Shown piece after piece: positions 40,933-49,390 of a DNA stretch of 64,000 nucleotides. The stretch's first letter is position 1. The number at the start of each line of letters is the position of its first letter. The stretch is from CAXRDE01 sp964229355. GTDB lineage: Bacteria > Cyanobacteriota > Sericytochromatia > UBA7694. The notes beneath the pieces were generated by a model, which had not been told where the DNA came from, did no database searches, and worked only from the letters and a program-made list of their open reading frames with translations. Both the position numbers and the translations under genes were made by a program. Location: contig CAXRDE010000019.1 in NCBI GenBank assembly GCA_964229355.1, positions 62,001-126,000 on the forward strand. The letters are read 5' to 3'.

Positions 40933-43278
40933 ATGCTCAATCCTTCACAACAAGAAGCCGTCGATCATGTGCACGGACCCGCTCTGGTTTTAGCTGGAGC
41001 GGGCGCTGGTAAAACCAGCGTTTTAACCCAACGGGTGTTTAAGCTGCTCAGCCGGGGCGATCTTGCCCCCGAAGAGTTGCTGGTGGTTACCTTTACCAAT
41101 AAGGCCGCTCGTGAGATGAAAGAGCGTCTGGCCCTCATGTTGGGCTGGAAAGTGGTCAAAAAAATCTGGGCGGGCACCTTCCACTCTATTTGCTGCCGGA
41201 TTTTGCGTAAACACATTAAAGCCCTGAAGTTGGGCTACAACACCCGCTTTGCCATTTACACCCCCAAAGATCAAGAAAAGATCATGGACCTGGCCATTCG
41301 CAGCATGAACCTGGACCCCAAAGACTACAAAGCCAGTCAAATGCTCTCTCTGGTCAGCAAATACAAAAATACAGGCATGAGCCCCGACGACATTCCCAGT
41401 CATAGCGTCGACGATCCCTTTATTATTCGGGTGTATCGCGCCTATCAAGAAAGCTTAGTCCTCAATAACGCCGTGGACTTCGATGACCTTATTGGTCTGA
41501 GCCTGCAATTGCTGCGGGACCATGAAGAGACCCGCACCGCCTTACAGCAGCAGTTTCATCAGGTGCTCGTGGACGAGTACCAGGACACCAACAACGTGCA
41601 GTTTGAACTGATTCGCTTGCTGGGAGGCTTTCACCGCAATGTTTTTGTGGTGGGCGATGTGGACCAGAGCATTTATTCCTTTCGCCATGCCAACTTTCGG
41701 ATTATTCTCCGCTTTCAAGAGGATTACCCTGACGCCAAACTGATCAAGCTCGAAGAAAACTACCGCTCTACCGGGCATATTTTAGAGGCTGCCAACGACC
41801 TGATCCAGGCCAATAGTGAACGCTTTGAAAAGGTCTTGCGCAGCACCCGCGGCAAGGGCGAGCCCATTCGCTTTCATCAGGCCACCGATGAGATGGACGA
41901 AGCCACCTACATCGTCAACCAAATCAAGCGCATTCAAGAAAACAACGGCAAGAGCTTTGGTCAATTTGCTCTGCTTTACCGCACCAATGCCCAGTCGCGA
42001 CTGTATGAACAAAAGCTCATTCAATACAGCATTCCCTATCACGTGGTGGGCGGCTACCGCTTTTATGACCGCCGCGAAATCAAAATTTTGCTGGCCTATT
42101 TGAATTTTTTAAACAACCCCCAGGACAGTCTCAGCCTCAAACAAATCATCAATATTCCCAAGCGCGGCATTGGGGCCAAAGCCCTGGAAACCTTAGAGAC
42201 TTCAGCCACCTTCGAAGGGCGCGGCCTCACCCTCTGGGAAGCCCTGCAAACCGAGCGGGTGCGGGTGCAGGTGCCCCCCAGGGCCCAGGAGGGCATTGCC
42301 GAACTGATCTCTTTTTTCAAGCAAATCATGGCCGAAAAACTGCCCATGTCCGAGCTGGTCACTGAAGTCTTTATTCGCAGTGGCTTTAAGGACGAAATCG
42401 AAAAAGATGAAGACAGTAAAAAGCGTGAAAACCGCTTAGAAAACGTGCAGGCCTTTATTCAGGCCGCCGCTGAGTACGAAGAAAACACCGACGACAAAAC
42501 CGATCTGAGCGGCTTTTTAGAACACATTGCCCTGTTCTCGGACAGCGACAAAAAAGAACAAGACAAAGCGGTCAACCTCATGACGGTACACGCCGCCAAA
42601 GGCTTAGAGTTTCCGGTGGTGTTTTTGCCCGCCTTAGAAGAGGGCACCTTTCCCCATGTACGCTCCCTGCTCGATGACAACAAAGAAGCTGCCATCGAAG
42701 AAGAGCGTCGTCTGATGTACGTGGCCATTACCCGTGCCAAAGATCAGCTCTATATCACCTACGCCACCCAGCGCCGCAACCAGCGGGCCGTGATTCACCA
42801 CCGCCTATCGCGCTTTGTCTACGAAATTGCCCACCATATGCGGGTACCCGGCGAACTGCTGGCCGAAGTCAAACGCCACCAATACGAAGAGCGCTTAAAG
42901 GTCAATGCCAAACAAGGGCCCGGTGCCAGCCTGGATATCCCCATCCCGCCAGAGGATCCCGGCACCAGCGCTCCCCTGAATAAACCCGCTGCGCCCCTGC
43001 ATCCCATGGTGGAGAAATTGGCGCGCCAACAATACCTGAGCACCTTACAACAGGGGGGCGCACCCAAATCCAGTGTCCCCATGCCCCCACCCAGAGCGTC
43101 ACAACGCGTGGGTTCTGCCCCGGTCACCAGCGGGCTCACTGCTGGCGATCAGGTCAAACACCCCCAGTTTGGTCTGGGCGTCGTGGAAAAAGTGATTCCA
43201 CCGCTGATGCGCATTCGCTTTGGCAATGAGGTCAAAACCTTAAACGCCAGTGCCAGCGCCTTGCAGCGTGTAACCTAG
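40933..43278 (+). CDS. pcrA: UvrD/PcrA-type superfamily 1 DNA helicase
   Basis: A 781-residue 3'-5' DNA helicase for repair and replication restart. Motif I is LAGAGAGKTSVLTQR, Ia LLVVTFTNKAAREMKER, II VLVDEYQDTNNVQF, III VVGDVDQSIYSFRHAN, IV KLEENYRSTGHILEA, V MTVHAAKGLEFPVVF and VI EEERRLMYVAITRAKD. The C-terminal tail (AGDQVKHPQFGLGVVEKV) is the PcrA-type Tudor-like domain that contacts RNA polymerase in known relatives. Length is normal. It starts 18 bp after the cysteine synthase family gene and is followed within 2 bp by the phospholipase D-like gene. Confidence 0.95.
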   Translation: MLNPSQQEAVDHVHGPALVLAGAGAGKTSVLTQRVFKLLSRGDLAPEELLVVTFTNKAAREMKERLALMLGWKVVKKIWAGTFHSICCRILRKHIKALKLGYNTRFAIYTPKDQEKIMDLAIRSMNLDPKDYKASQMLSLVSKYKNTGMSPDDIPSHSVDDPFIIRVYRAYQESLVLNNAVDFDDLIGLSLQLLRDHEETRTALQQQFHQVLVDEYQDTNNVQFELIRLLGGFHRNVFVVGDVDQSIYSFRHANFRIILRFQEDYPDAKLIKLEENYRSTGHILEAANDLIQANSERFEKVLRSTRGKGEPIRFHQATDEMDEATYIVNQIKRIQENNGKSFGQFALLYRTNAQSRLYEQKLIQYSIPYHVVGGYRFYDRREIKILLAYLNFLNNPQDSLSLKQIINIPKRGIGAKALETLETSATFEGRGLTLWEALQTERVRVQVPPRAQEGIAELISFFKQIMAEKLPMSELVTEVFIRSGFKDEIEKDEDSKKRENRLENVQAFIQAAAEYEENTDDKTDLSGFLEHIALFSDSDKKEQDKAVNLMTVHAAKGLEFPVVFLPALEEGTFPHVRSLLDDNKEAAIEEERRLMYVAITRAKDQLYITYATQRRNQRAVIHHRLSRFVYEIAHHMRVPGELLAEVKRHQYEERLKVNAKQGPGASLDIPIPPEDPGTSAPLNKPAAPLHPMVEKLARQQYLSTLQQGGAPKSSVPMPPPRASQRVGSAPVTSGLTAGDQVKHPQFGLGVVEKVIPPLMRIRFGNEVKTLNASASALQRVT

Positions 43279-43280
43279 CT

Positions 43281-45653
43281 TTGCGCTGGTTTCGCCGCCT
43301 CAGCCCCCTCTGCAGTCTGAGTCTGGTGATGGCCCTGAGCAGTACCCCGACTTTGCCCGCAATCGCAAAGCCTGTGCAATGGCGCGCCACACTCTTCAGT
43401 GAAAACCTGGCCACCGAGCTCTTTCAACTGCGCAGCGATCTGAAGCTGCCCCGTCAGCATTTGGAACAGTTACCGGCACTGAACGCCCAGATCCTGCGCA
43501 GCAGCTTTCAGCCCGACACGACCCCTCAGGCACGCTATTACCGCATCGAAATTGAAGCCAAAGGCGCTCACTTTACCCTGTTACTCTCCTGGCCTCAACC
43601 CAACGTGCTGGAGCTACACGTGCAAGACAATTGGGTGCCCAGCGATTGGATATTGCAGGCCCTGCATGATGAACTCCGCCCCGTGCTCAAACAGCTTGAG
43701 AAAATCGGTGTTCAGGGAAAACTGCAATTCAAAAAACAAAGCACCGCCCTGCAATGGGTCTTTTCGCCAGGCGCTGTGGCAGGCTATTGGTCCCCCGAAG
43801 GTGATCTGTGGATTCACCTCTTGCCCCCCCAGGTGCCCGGTACCACCGCCTTGCGCTTGCAAGCCGACCTCACCGTAGACACCCGGGATGTACCACCCAA
43901 TACCGGCGAAGACGTCCCACAAGCACTGGAGCTCAAAGCCGAGCTGAAGCACCGGTTCGACGTGCAGCTCACCGAAGCCCAGGTCAAAAATCTGGTGCTA
44001 AGCGGTGAAAGCATTCACGAGCGCTTAGAAGCCCTGACCGCCAACCTGCAAGGCAGCAGTCACTTTAACGGAACCCTGTCCGCCCATCAACTCACGGGCC
44101 ATTGGCAAGGGCAATTTAAGGCGGATCTTGAGCAATTGCAAATCAACGGGTCATGTTACACAAACTTACACACCTCCCCCTTTCACTGGCAGTGGCAATG
44201 GCCTTACCAGAACGTTGACGATTTTGATGTCTGGCCAGCGCTTCCCCCTTTACCGCCCTTAAGCGGTCGTCTGGCCCCCCGATTTATGCCTGCGCGACTA
44301 CAGTACACCATCGACGGCCCGCTTTATCTCAAGACCTTGCGCGCAGCCATTGCCCGCGCCCGCTACCGGGTTCAACAAGAGGTGTTTGTGTTTTACCCCG
44401 GCCAAAGCACCCGTGATTTAAGCCGTTTGTACTGGCGTAAAGCCGCTGGCTTGCAAGAGAAGGGCACCCAGTTGGTTCCCGACCCGTATGCCCCCCAGGG
44501 CATTGCCATTGAACTCATGCACAATCACAAGATGTCTCCTGCGGGCGCTCAATCCGTACAACAATTGTTTGCCGAAACCCGCCATGAGCTGCTCGCACAA
44601 CTCAAAGCCCAGGGTTTAGAAGACGCTGCTCTTCAGCGCTATGCCCAACGCATGGACCATCACCTTCATATGCGAGCCCTGACCCGCGGCATTGTCAAAA
44701 TCAACCACCGCAAGCAGGTGATTATCGATAACAGCATGGCCTTTGTGGGCGGCTTCAATATGGCGGATCATTACCTGAGTCCTCAGGGCTTTCATGACAT
44801 TATGTATCAGGTTACAGGCCCGATTATTGGCCCCTTGCAAGCCGCTTTTGACTCCAACTGGCAAGCTCTGGCACCCGGTGCAGATCCCTTTGCTCCCGTG
44901 CAGCCCGCCACAGACCGTCGTACACAGCGTACGCTCAGCGCAGCGCAAACCCAGGCGCTGATGGATCATTTGCCCCGCAGCCACAAATCTCCGTTTTACA
45001 ACCCGCTCGTGGCCCTGCTCTTGCACGACCACGAGCAAAACACCCTCAAGCCTGCAATTCTTCAGCTCATTCAAAAAGCCCAACATACCCTTCGCTTAGA
45101 GCAGGCCTACGTGCGGGACAAAGCTATTTTAGAGGCCCTCAAGGCCGCAAAAAAACGCGGGGTAAACATTGAGTGGGTGGTCTCGTATTACAACGACGAA
45201 ATCCTCTTCGAGCGCTTAAACCTGGCCAGTATGATCAGTCTGCATCAGGCCGAAGGCACGGGCAAGATAGACACCTGGCTGTACCGGGGATACCATGCCT
45301 CGCGGCAAACAGAACGCAACAATCCCAGCTATATGGTACACACCAAATATGTCTCTGCCGATGGACGTGAGGCCATTGTGGGCTCCACCAATCTGATTCC
45401 CCGCTCCTTGCAGAGCCCCTTTTATGGACTCATGCCCGAATATTATGCGGCGTCACCCGCCCTCTTTAACGAAGAGCTGGGGCTCTGGGTCAAAGATCGT
45501 GACACCGTGAGTGCCCTGGATCAAGATCTGGTCATCCAGGATCAACAGGCCCGCAGTCAAAAAGTGAACGTAGGTGAGTTGAAGGCCTTGCTTAACGCCC
45601 GTGGCGGGCTCTGGCCTTTGCTGGGCGATCAGCTCAAGGGGCTGTTCAGTTAG
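43281..45653 (+). CDS. Secreted phospholipase D-superfamily protein
   Basis: A 790-residue protein. The TTG at 43281 gives an n-region RWFRR and a signal peptide cut near AIA, and is the best start though no clear ribosome-binding site was seen. The N-terminal about 330 residues are of unknown fold. The C-terminal part has two HKD motifs, HRKQVIIDNSMAFVGGFN (about 475) and HTKYVSADGREAIVGSTN (about 686), as in cardiolipin-synthase/PLD enzymes. It could hydrolyse or transfer phosphodiester bonds in lipids outside the cytoplasm. Translation may be coupled to pcrA. A REP-like palindrome begins immediately after the stop. Confidence 0.85.
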   Translation: MRWFRRLSPLCSLSLVMALSSTPTLPAIAKPVQWRATLFSENLATELFQLRSDLKLPRQHLEQLPALNAQILRSSFQPDTTPQARYYRIEIEAKGAHFTLLLSWPQPNVLELHVQDNWVPSDWILQALHDELRPVLKQLEKIGVQGKLQFKKQSTALQWVFSPGAVAGYWSPEGDLWIHLLPPQVPGTTALRLQADLTVDTRDVPPNTGEDVPQALELKAELKHRFDVQLTEAQVKNLVLSGESIHERLEALTANLQGSSHFNGTLSAHQLTGHWQGQFKADLEQLQINGSCYTNLHTSPFHWQWQWPYQNVDDFDVWPALPPLPPLSGRLAPRFMPARLQYTIDGPLYLKTLRAAIARARYRVQQEVFVFYPGQSTRDLSRLYWRKAAGLQEKGTQLVPDPYAPQGIAIELMHNHKMSPAGAQSVQQLFAETRHELLAQLKAQGLEDAALQRYAQRMDHHLHMRALTRGIVKINHRKQVIIDNSMAFVGGFNMADHYLSPQGFHDIMYQVTGPIIGPLQAAFDSNWQALAPGADPFAPVQPATDRRTQRTLSAAQTQALMDHLPRSHKSPFYNPLVALLLHDHEQNTLKPAILQLIQKAQHTLRLEQAYVRDKAILEALKAAKKRGVNIEWVVSYYNDEILFERLNLASMISLHQAEGTGKIDTWLYRGYHASRQTERNNPSYMVHTKYVSADGREAIVGSTNLIPRSLQSPFYGLMPEYYAASPALFNEELGLWVKDRDTVSALDQDLVIQDQQARSQKVNVGELKALLNARGGLWPLLGDQLKGLFS

Positions 45654-45687
45654 GGAGCAAATCTGTGGGGATTAAATTTGCTCCTAC
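45654..45687 (-). repeat. REP-like palindrome with GTAG head
   Basis: On the minus strand, GTAG is followed by a hairpin with arms GGAGCAAAT and ATTTGCTCC and a 13-nt loop. The GTAG tetranucleotide before an imperfect palindrome is the signature of REP elements mobilised by RAYT transposases. It sits right behind the PLD-like gene and could also act as a transcript end. Only one copy was found here. Confidence 0.6.
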
Positions 45688-45698
45688 AGCATTTGATT

Positions 45699-45761
45699 AT
45701 TTACTGTGAAGCTCGTTTTCAGATTGAGTTGGGCTTTCGCGAGCTGAAGCAAGAGCGGTAG
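45699..45761 (+). pseudogene. Relic of a DDE (IS4-type) transposase
   Basis: One frame reads IYCEARFQIELGFRELKQER and then a stop. YxxRFQIExxFRExKQ is the signature around the third catalytic acidic residue of IS4-type transposases. No other part of such a gene is intact nearby. The rest of 45762-45953 shows no gene. Confidence 0.55.
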
Positions 45762-45953
45762 CCGTTGGCGAAGCATGAGCCTTACGGATATCGACAGCAC
45801 TCTACTTGAAGCGTTTCATTACTTTACAGGGGGCTTAAAATTCCGAAACGACAGTTAAAAAAACAGGAAGATAGAAGTTCTCGTTAAAGAGACCCTCTAA
45901 ACAAGTCACTTACTATTTTAGTTACAAAAATATAGGTAAGGAAAGTTTTTTCA

Positions 45954-46457
45954 ATGAGAATAATTGGAAGCAGGATTTATTTACGTCGATTAAAAATAGA
46001 AGATTTAAACGATATTATCGTTATGGAATCAGATCCAGAAGTTATGTTATTCACTTCTTTTCGTCGCGCTTTAACTCCTCAAGAAATTGAAAACCGTTTG
46101 TATAAGACACTAACGCGTTCAGGTGAACAGATAAAGCTAGGTGTTTGGGGGGTGTTTTCCCTTTCTGATGATAGTTTTGTCGGATGGAGTATGCTTGAAG
46201 ACACAAATCAGCCTTTTTTAGAAATCGGATATATGCTTCCACGCCATAGATGGGGATATGGTTATGCTACAGAAATAGTGGTATGTTTGAAAAGTTATGC
46301 TTTTTCACAGTTGAACCAACCCGGTCTTTGGGCAATTACACAGTCTAAAAATCATGCTTCTATAGCAGTTTTATGTAAATGTGATTTTGTGTTCAGCCAC
46401 AATTTGTCGTATGATTTGCAGGTTTATCAATGCCTAAATGCTCAACAGATCATATGA
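45954..46457 (+). CDS. GNAT acetyltransferase (RimJ/RimL-like), likely acquired
   Basis: A 167-residue GNAT-fold acetyltransferase with IGSRIYLRRLKIEDLNDIIV at the start and LEIGYMLPRHRWGYGYATEI at the acetyl-CoA-binding R-x-x-G-x-[AG]-like region. It could acetylate an N-terminal amine or a small molecule. AAGGAAAG precedes the ATG. Codons are clearly AT-rich, with many Ile ATA and Leu TTA/TTG, unlike neighbouring genes. The gene lies between a transposase relic and IS-like debris. Recent acquisition is the simplest explanation. Confidence 0.8.
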   Translation: MRIIGSRIYLRRLKIEDLNDIIVMESDPEVMLFTSFRRALTPQEIENRLYKTLTRSGEQIKLGVWGVFSLSDDSFVGWSMLEDTNQPFLEIGYMLPRHRWGYGYATEIVVCLKSYAFSQLNQPGLWAITQSKNHASIAVLCKCDFVFSHNLSYDLQVYQCLNAQQII

Positions 46458-46722
46458 TATAAACGAAAGGATATAGTGGACCCCGGATTTAGGACCCGTA
46501 GCTAAGGAATTTTTCAGGCAGTCTGGTGGCTTAGGCCGCTTGTCCTTCGGTGACTATGTCCACCGTTGAACACTCCGTGAGCAAATACCTATCGCCTCAC
46601 AAATCCGTGTAGCGTTTACGCGTCAAACTGAAATGAGAACACATCGCAAAACTACCAAAAACAAAAAAATCCCGCCTCAGACTTCACGGGCAATCTGCTG
46701 CGCAACCGCCGCCCATCTATGC
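46458..46722. other. Non-coding IS-like debris
   Basis: No gene is supported here. The segment begins near GTGGACCCCGGATTTAGGAC, which resembles the ends of some IS elements that start TGTAGTGGACCCC, and contains several broken short frames. A remnant of a second insertion element is possible but unproven. Confidence 0.35.
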
Positions 46723-46728
46723 TATAAA
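46723..46728 (+). promoter_or_regulatory. Extended -10 for the gtrA-nusB-ftsY operon
   Basis: TGCTATAAA: an extended -10 (TGn) with TATAAA, about 42 bp before the likely gtrA start. No clear -35 was seen. Confidence 0.5.
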
Positions 46729-46769
46729 TAGAGTCAATGATCCGGTTTAATCTGGAGTTTTGTGAACCT

Positions 46770-47219
46770 ATGCATTTTTTTATCAACATCTGGGAAAAGT
46801 ACGCCACCTTTCTGCGCTATGCGGTTGTGGGTGCGCTGGGTACCGCTGTTGATCTGGGAACCTTAGCTCTACTGACCGAACTCAGCGGCATTGATCCGCA
46901 AACCAGTCCGCTGTTTCCACTCTTTGTGACCTGTGCCTTTCTGGCAGCCGTTATCAACAACTACATTCTCAATCGCCTCTGGACCTTCAAAAGCCAGGAC
47001 AAAAATGTCGCAGCCCAATTTCTGCGCTTTTTACTGGTGTCAGTGGGAGGCTTTCTGCTGACCCTGCTTTTAATGTGGGTCCTGGTGTCAGGTCTCAAGG
47101 TGTGGTATTTATTGGCCAAGGCCCTGACCTCACTGATGGTACTGGTTTGGAACTTTGGCCTCAACAAAATGTGGGCCTTTCGTCAGCCCACACCCCATCC
47201 TGTATCTCAATCCTCTTGA
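46770..47219 (+). CDS. GtrA-family membrane protein
   Basis: A 149-residue protein starting at the ATG at 46770, with GGAG 12 bp upstream. An in-frame ATG at 46737 lacks a ribosome-binding site and sits too close to the promoter. Four membrane helices are predicted. FLRYAVVGALGTAVDLGTLAL and AAVINNYILNRLWTFKSQ are the typical GtrA signatures, the second repeated weakly as LVWNFGLNKMWAFR. GtrA proteins are thought to help move undecaprenyl-linked sugars. It lies 15 bp before nusB. Confidence 0.85.
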   Translation: MHFFINIWEKYATFLRYAVVGALGTAVDLGTLALLTELSGIDPQTSPLFPLFVTCAFLAAVINNYILNRLWTFKSQDKNVAAQFLRFLLVSVGGFLLTLLLMWVLVSGLKVWYLLAKALTSLMVLVWNFGLNKMWAFRQPTPHPVSQSS

Positions 47220-47234
47220 AAGAATAAAGCAATT

Positions 47235-47972
47235 ATGGACAACACAATTTCACGCACCCTTTCTTACGCCCGCCACTTAGGCCGGGAACTGGCTCTGTTA
47301 AGCCTCTCTGCCCTGGGACAGCCTGGTGTAGATCTTGAAACCGTCGAAATGGCCGATGTTTTACAGCGCGCCGTGCGGGTACTCACCCAGGAAGCCGAAG
47401 AATACCTGAGCACCAGCGGCAAAGCCCTGGAGGCCAGCTTCTCTGCCCTGGAGGGTCTGGACCTTGAAACCCTGGCTGAAGAACCCAATGCCCGCGACCT
47501 GTCACAAATGCGCAAAAAGTTGGCCAAACAGGTACAAGAAGCCCGCAGCCATATTATCGAAGAAATTGAAAAAGTCGCCCAGGCCGTCAACCTGGTGGGT
47601 GAAGCCTTACACTTGCCCTTGCTCCGTAACCTCTCTGAAAACCCTGATGTGCACAAGTTCACCCTCAAGCTGCTGGAGTGCTACCGCGAACACCACACTG
47701 AAATTGATCGCGTCATTAACGAAGTCTCCAGCGACTGGAGCGTGGATCGCATGAACAGTCTGGATCGTGACACCGTACGTCTGGGCACCTTAGAAATGCT
47801 CTTTGATCCTGTGGCCGAAGACCCCCGCGTGGACTCCACACCCATCCCCGTCATTATTAACGAGGCCGTGGAACTGGCGAAAAAGTACGGCACAGAGGAA
47901 TCTTTCCGCTTTGTCAACGGCGTTCTGCGTAACGTCATGCCTCACGCCGAAGAAAGAAGACGTCGAGCATGA
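47235..47972 (+). CDS. nusB: Transcription antitermination factor NusB, cyanobacterial-type
   Basis: A 245-residue NusB, longer than the usual about 140. The first helix (RHLGRELALLSLSALGQPG) matches the start of NusB. An inserted helical segment (about 35-120) follows, and the remaining core is normal (LKLLECYREHHTEIDRVINE, LDRDTVRLGTLEMLF, VIINEAVELAKKYG, FRFVNGVLRNV). The same insertion with ARELALLSLSQL is known in cyanobacterial NusB. NusB binds boxA RNA with NusE for rRNA antitermination. It overlaps ftsY by 4 bp. Confidence 0.92.
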   Translation: MDNTISRTLSYARHLGRELALLSLSALGQPGVDLETVEMADVLQRAVRVLTQEAEEYLSTSGKALEASFSALEGLDLETLAEEPNARDLSQMRKKLAKQVQEARSHIIEEIEKVAQAVNLVGEALHLPLLRNLSENPDVHKFTLKLLECYREHHTEIDRVINEVSSDWSVDRMNSLDRDTVRLGTLEMLFDPVAEDPRVDSTPIPVIINEAVELAKKYGTEESFRFVNGVLRNVMPHAEERRRRA

Positions 47973-49390
47973 GCGAAAAGAAAAGCTTTTGGAAAGTTTT
48001 AAATACCCCCGTTCAAGATCTCTTTAAAAAAGAAGAGGAAGCGGCTGCTCAGGCAAAAGCGGCCGCTGAAGTCGCAGCCCCGGTCTCAGAACCGGTTAGC
48101 CCTGAGCCCGTAAGCCCTGAACCTGTGGCGGAAGAGACGGCACCCGCTGTTGAAATCCTTGAGGAGACCCCGATCGAGAAAACGCCGGTGGCCGCAGCGG
48201 AGCCGCTTGCAGATGCCGTCGCTACAGAAGCTGTCAAAGCAGAAGCGACAAGCGCTGAAACCGAAGCCGAAAAAGCCAAGCGTAAAAAAACCCTGTGGGA
48301 AGTTTTAAACACCCCCGTTCAAGATCTCTTTACCGAAGAAGGTTTTACCACCGACGGCGAAATGGGCGAAAGCTATGCCCGTGTGCTGGGATTGGGACGG
48401 GACAAGTCTGATTTAACAGAAACCGAAAAAGCGCCCTGGTTGGAGCGATTCCGCAGTCGTCTGGCCCGTACCCGTACGGAGTTTGCGGACAGCATTGAGC
48501 GTTTAACCCGCGGTCGCAGCAAAGTCGACGAGGACATGCTCGAAGAGCTGGAAGAAATCTTATTGCAAAGCGATGTGGGGCTGGATACCACCGACGATAT
48601 TCTGGAACACCTGCGCCAAAAAGCCAAGTCAGAACGTTTTTTACCCGAAGAAGTGTTGCCTGCCCTCACCGCCTATCTCGAAGCAACCCTCGAAAGTGAG
48701 CCCTTTCGCATTGAAGAAGGCAAGCTCAATATTTTTCTGGTTGTGGGTGTTAACGGCACCGGTAAAACCACCACAGTGGGTAAAATTGCTGCCAAGCTCA
48801 AACTGAGTGGCTACCGGGTCATGCTTGCCGCAGGAGATACCTTCCGGGCTGCAGCCATTGACCAACTGGCCATTTGGGGCACCCGCGCCAACTGCCCGGT
48901 CATTAGCCACCACGAAGGAGCCGACGCTGCGGCCGTGGTCTTTGACTCGATTCAGTCTGCCCGCGCCAAGAAAATGGACGTGCTCTTGATCGATACCGCA
49001 GGCCGTTTACACAATAAGGACCACCTGATGGAAGAACTCAGTAAGGTGCACCGCATTGTTGAACGAGAGAAAAAAGAAGACCGGGTGGAACGCATTCTGG
49101 TCCTGGATGCCACCACCGGCCAGAATGGTCTGAAACAGGCCGAGGTGTTCTCAAAATCGGTGCCGCTCGATAGCCTTATTTTGACAAAATTAGATGGCAC
49201 CGCCAAAGGCGGCGTGATCTTTGCCATTAAAAAACAGCTCAATATTCCCATTAAACTGTTGGGCGTCGGCGAAGCCCTGGGTGACCTGCAGGAATTTGAG
49301 CCCAAAGCCTTTGTGGAAGCGCTCTTCGCTCAGGACGACACCATGGAAGGTGCCGCGTTAGAAGCTGAGTCACCGGTCGAAGCCTCTTAA
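47969..49390 (+). CDS. ftsY: Signal recognition particle receptor FtsY
   Basis: A 473-residue SRP receptor GTPase. The N-terminal about 150 residues are acidic and Ala/Glu/Pro-rich, and carry the same motif twice: FWKVLNTPVQDLFKKE (about 6-21) and LWEVLNTPVQDLFTEE (about 110-125). The NG domain follows, with GVNGTGKTTTVGKIAAKL (G1), GDTFRAAAIDQL, LLIDTAGRLHNKD (G3) and TKLDGTAKGG (G4/G5). It receives ribosome-SRP complexes at the membrane. It overlaps nusB by 4 bp and the DUF445 gene by one base. Confidence 0.95.
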   Translation: MSEKKSFWKVLNTPVQDLFKKEEEAAAQAKAAAEVAAPVSEPVSPEPVSPEPVAEETAPAVEILEETPIEKTPVAAAEPLADAVATEAVKAEATSAETEAEKAKRKKTLWEVLNTPVQDLFTEEGFTTDGEMGESYARVLGLGRDKSDLTETEKAPWLERFRSRLARTRTEFADSIERLTRGRSKVDEDMLEELEEILLQSDVGLDTTDDILEHLRQKAKSERFLPEEVLPALTAYLEATLESEPFRIEEGKLNIFLVVGVNGTGKTTTVGKIAAKLKLSGYRVMLAAGDTFRAAAIDQLAIWGTRANCPVISHHEGADAAAVVFDSIQSARAKKMDVLLIDTAGRLHNKDHLMEELSKVHRIVEREKKEDRVERILVLDATTGQNGLKQAEVFSKSVPLDSLILTKLDGTAKGGVIFAIKKQLNIPIKLLGVGEALGDLQEFEPKAFVEALFAQDDTMEGAALEAESPVEAS

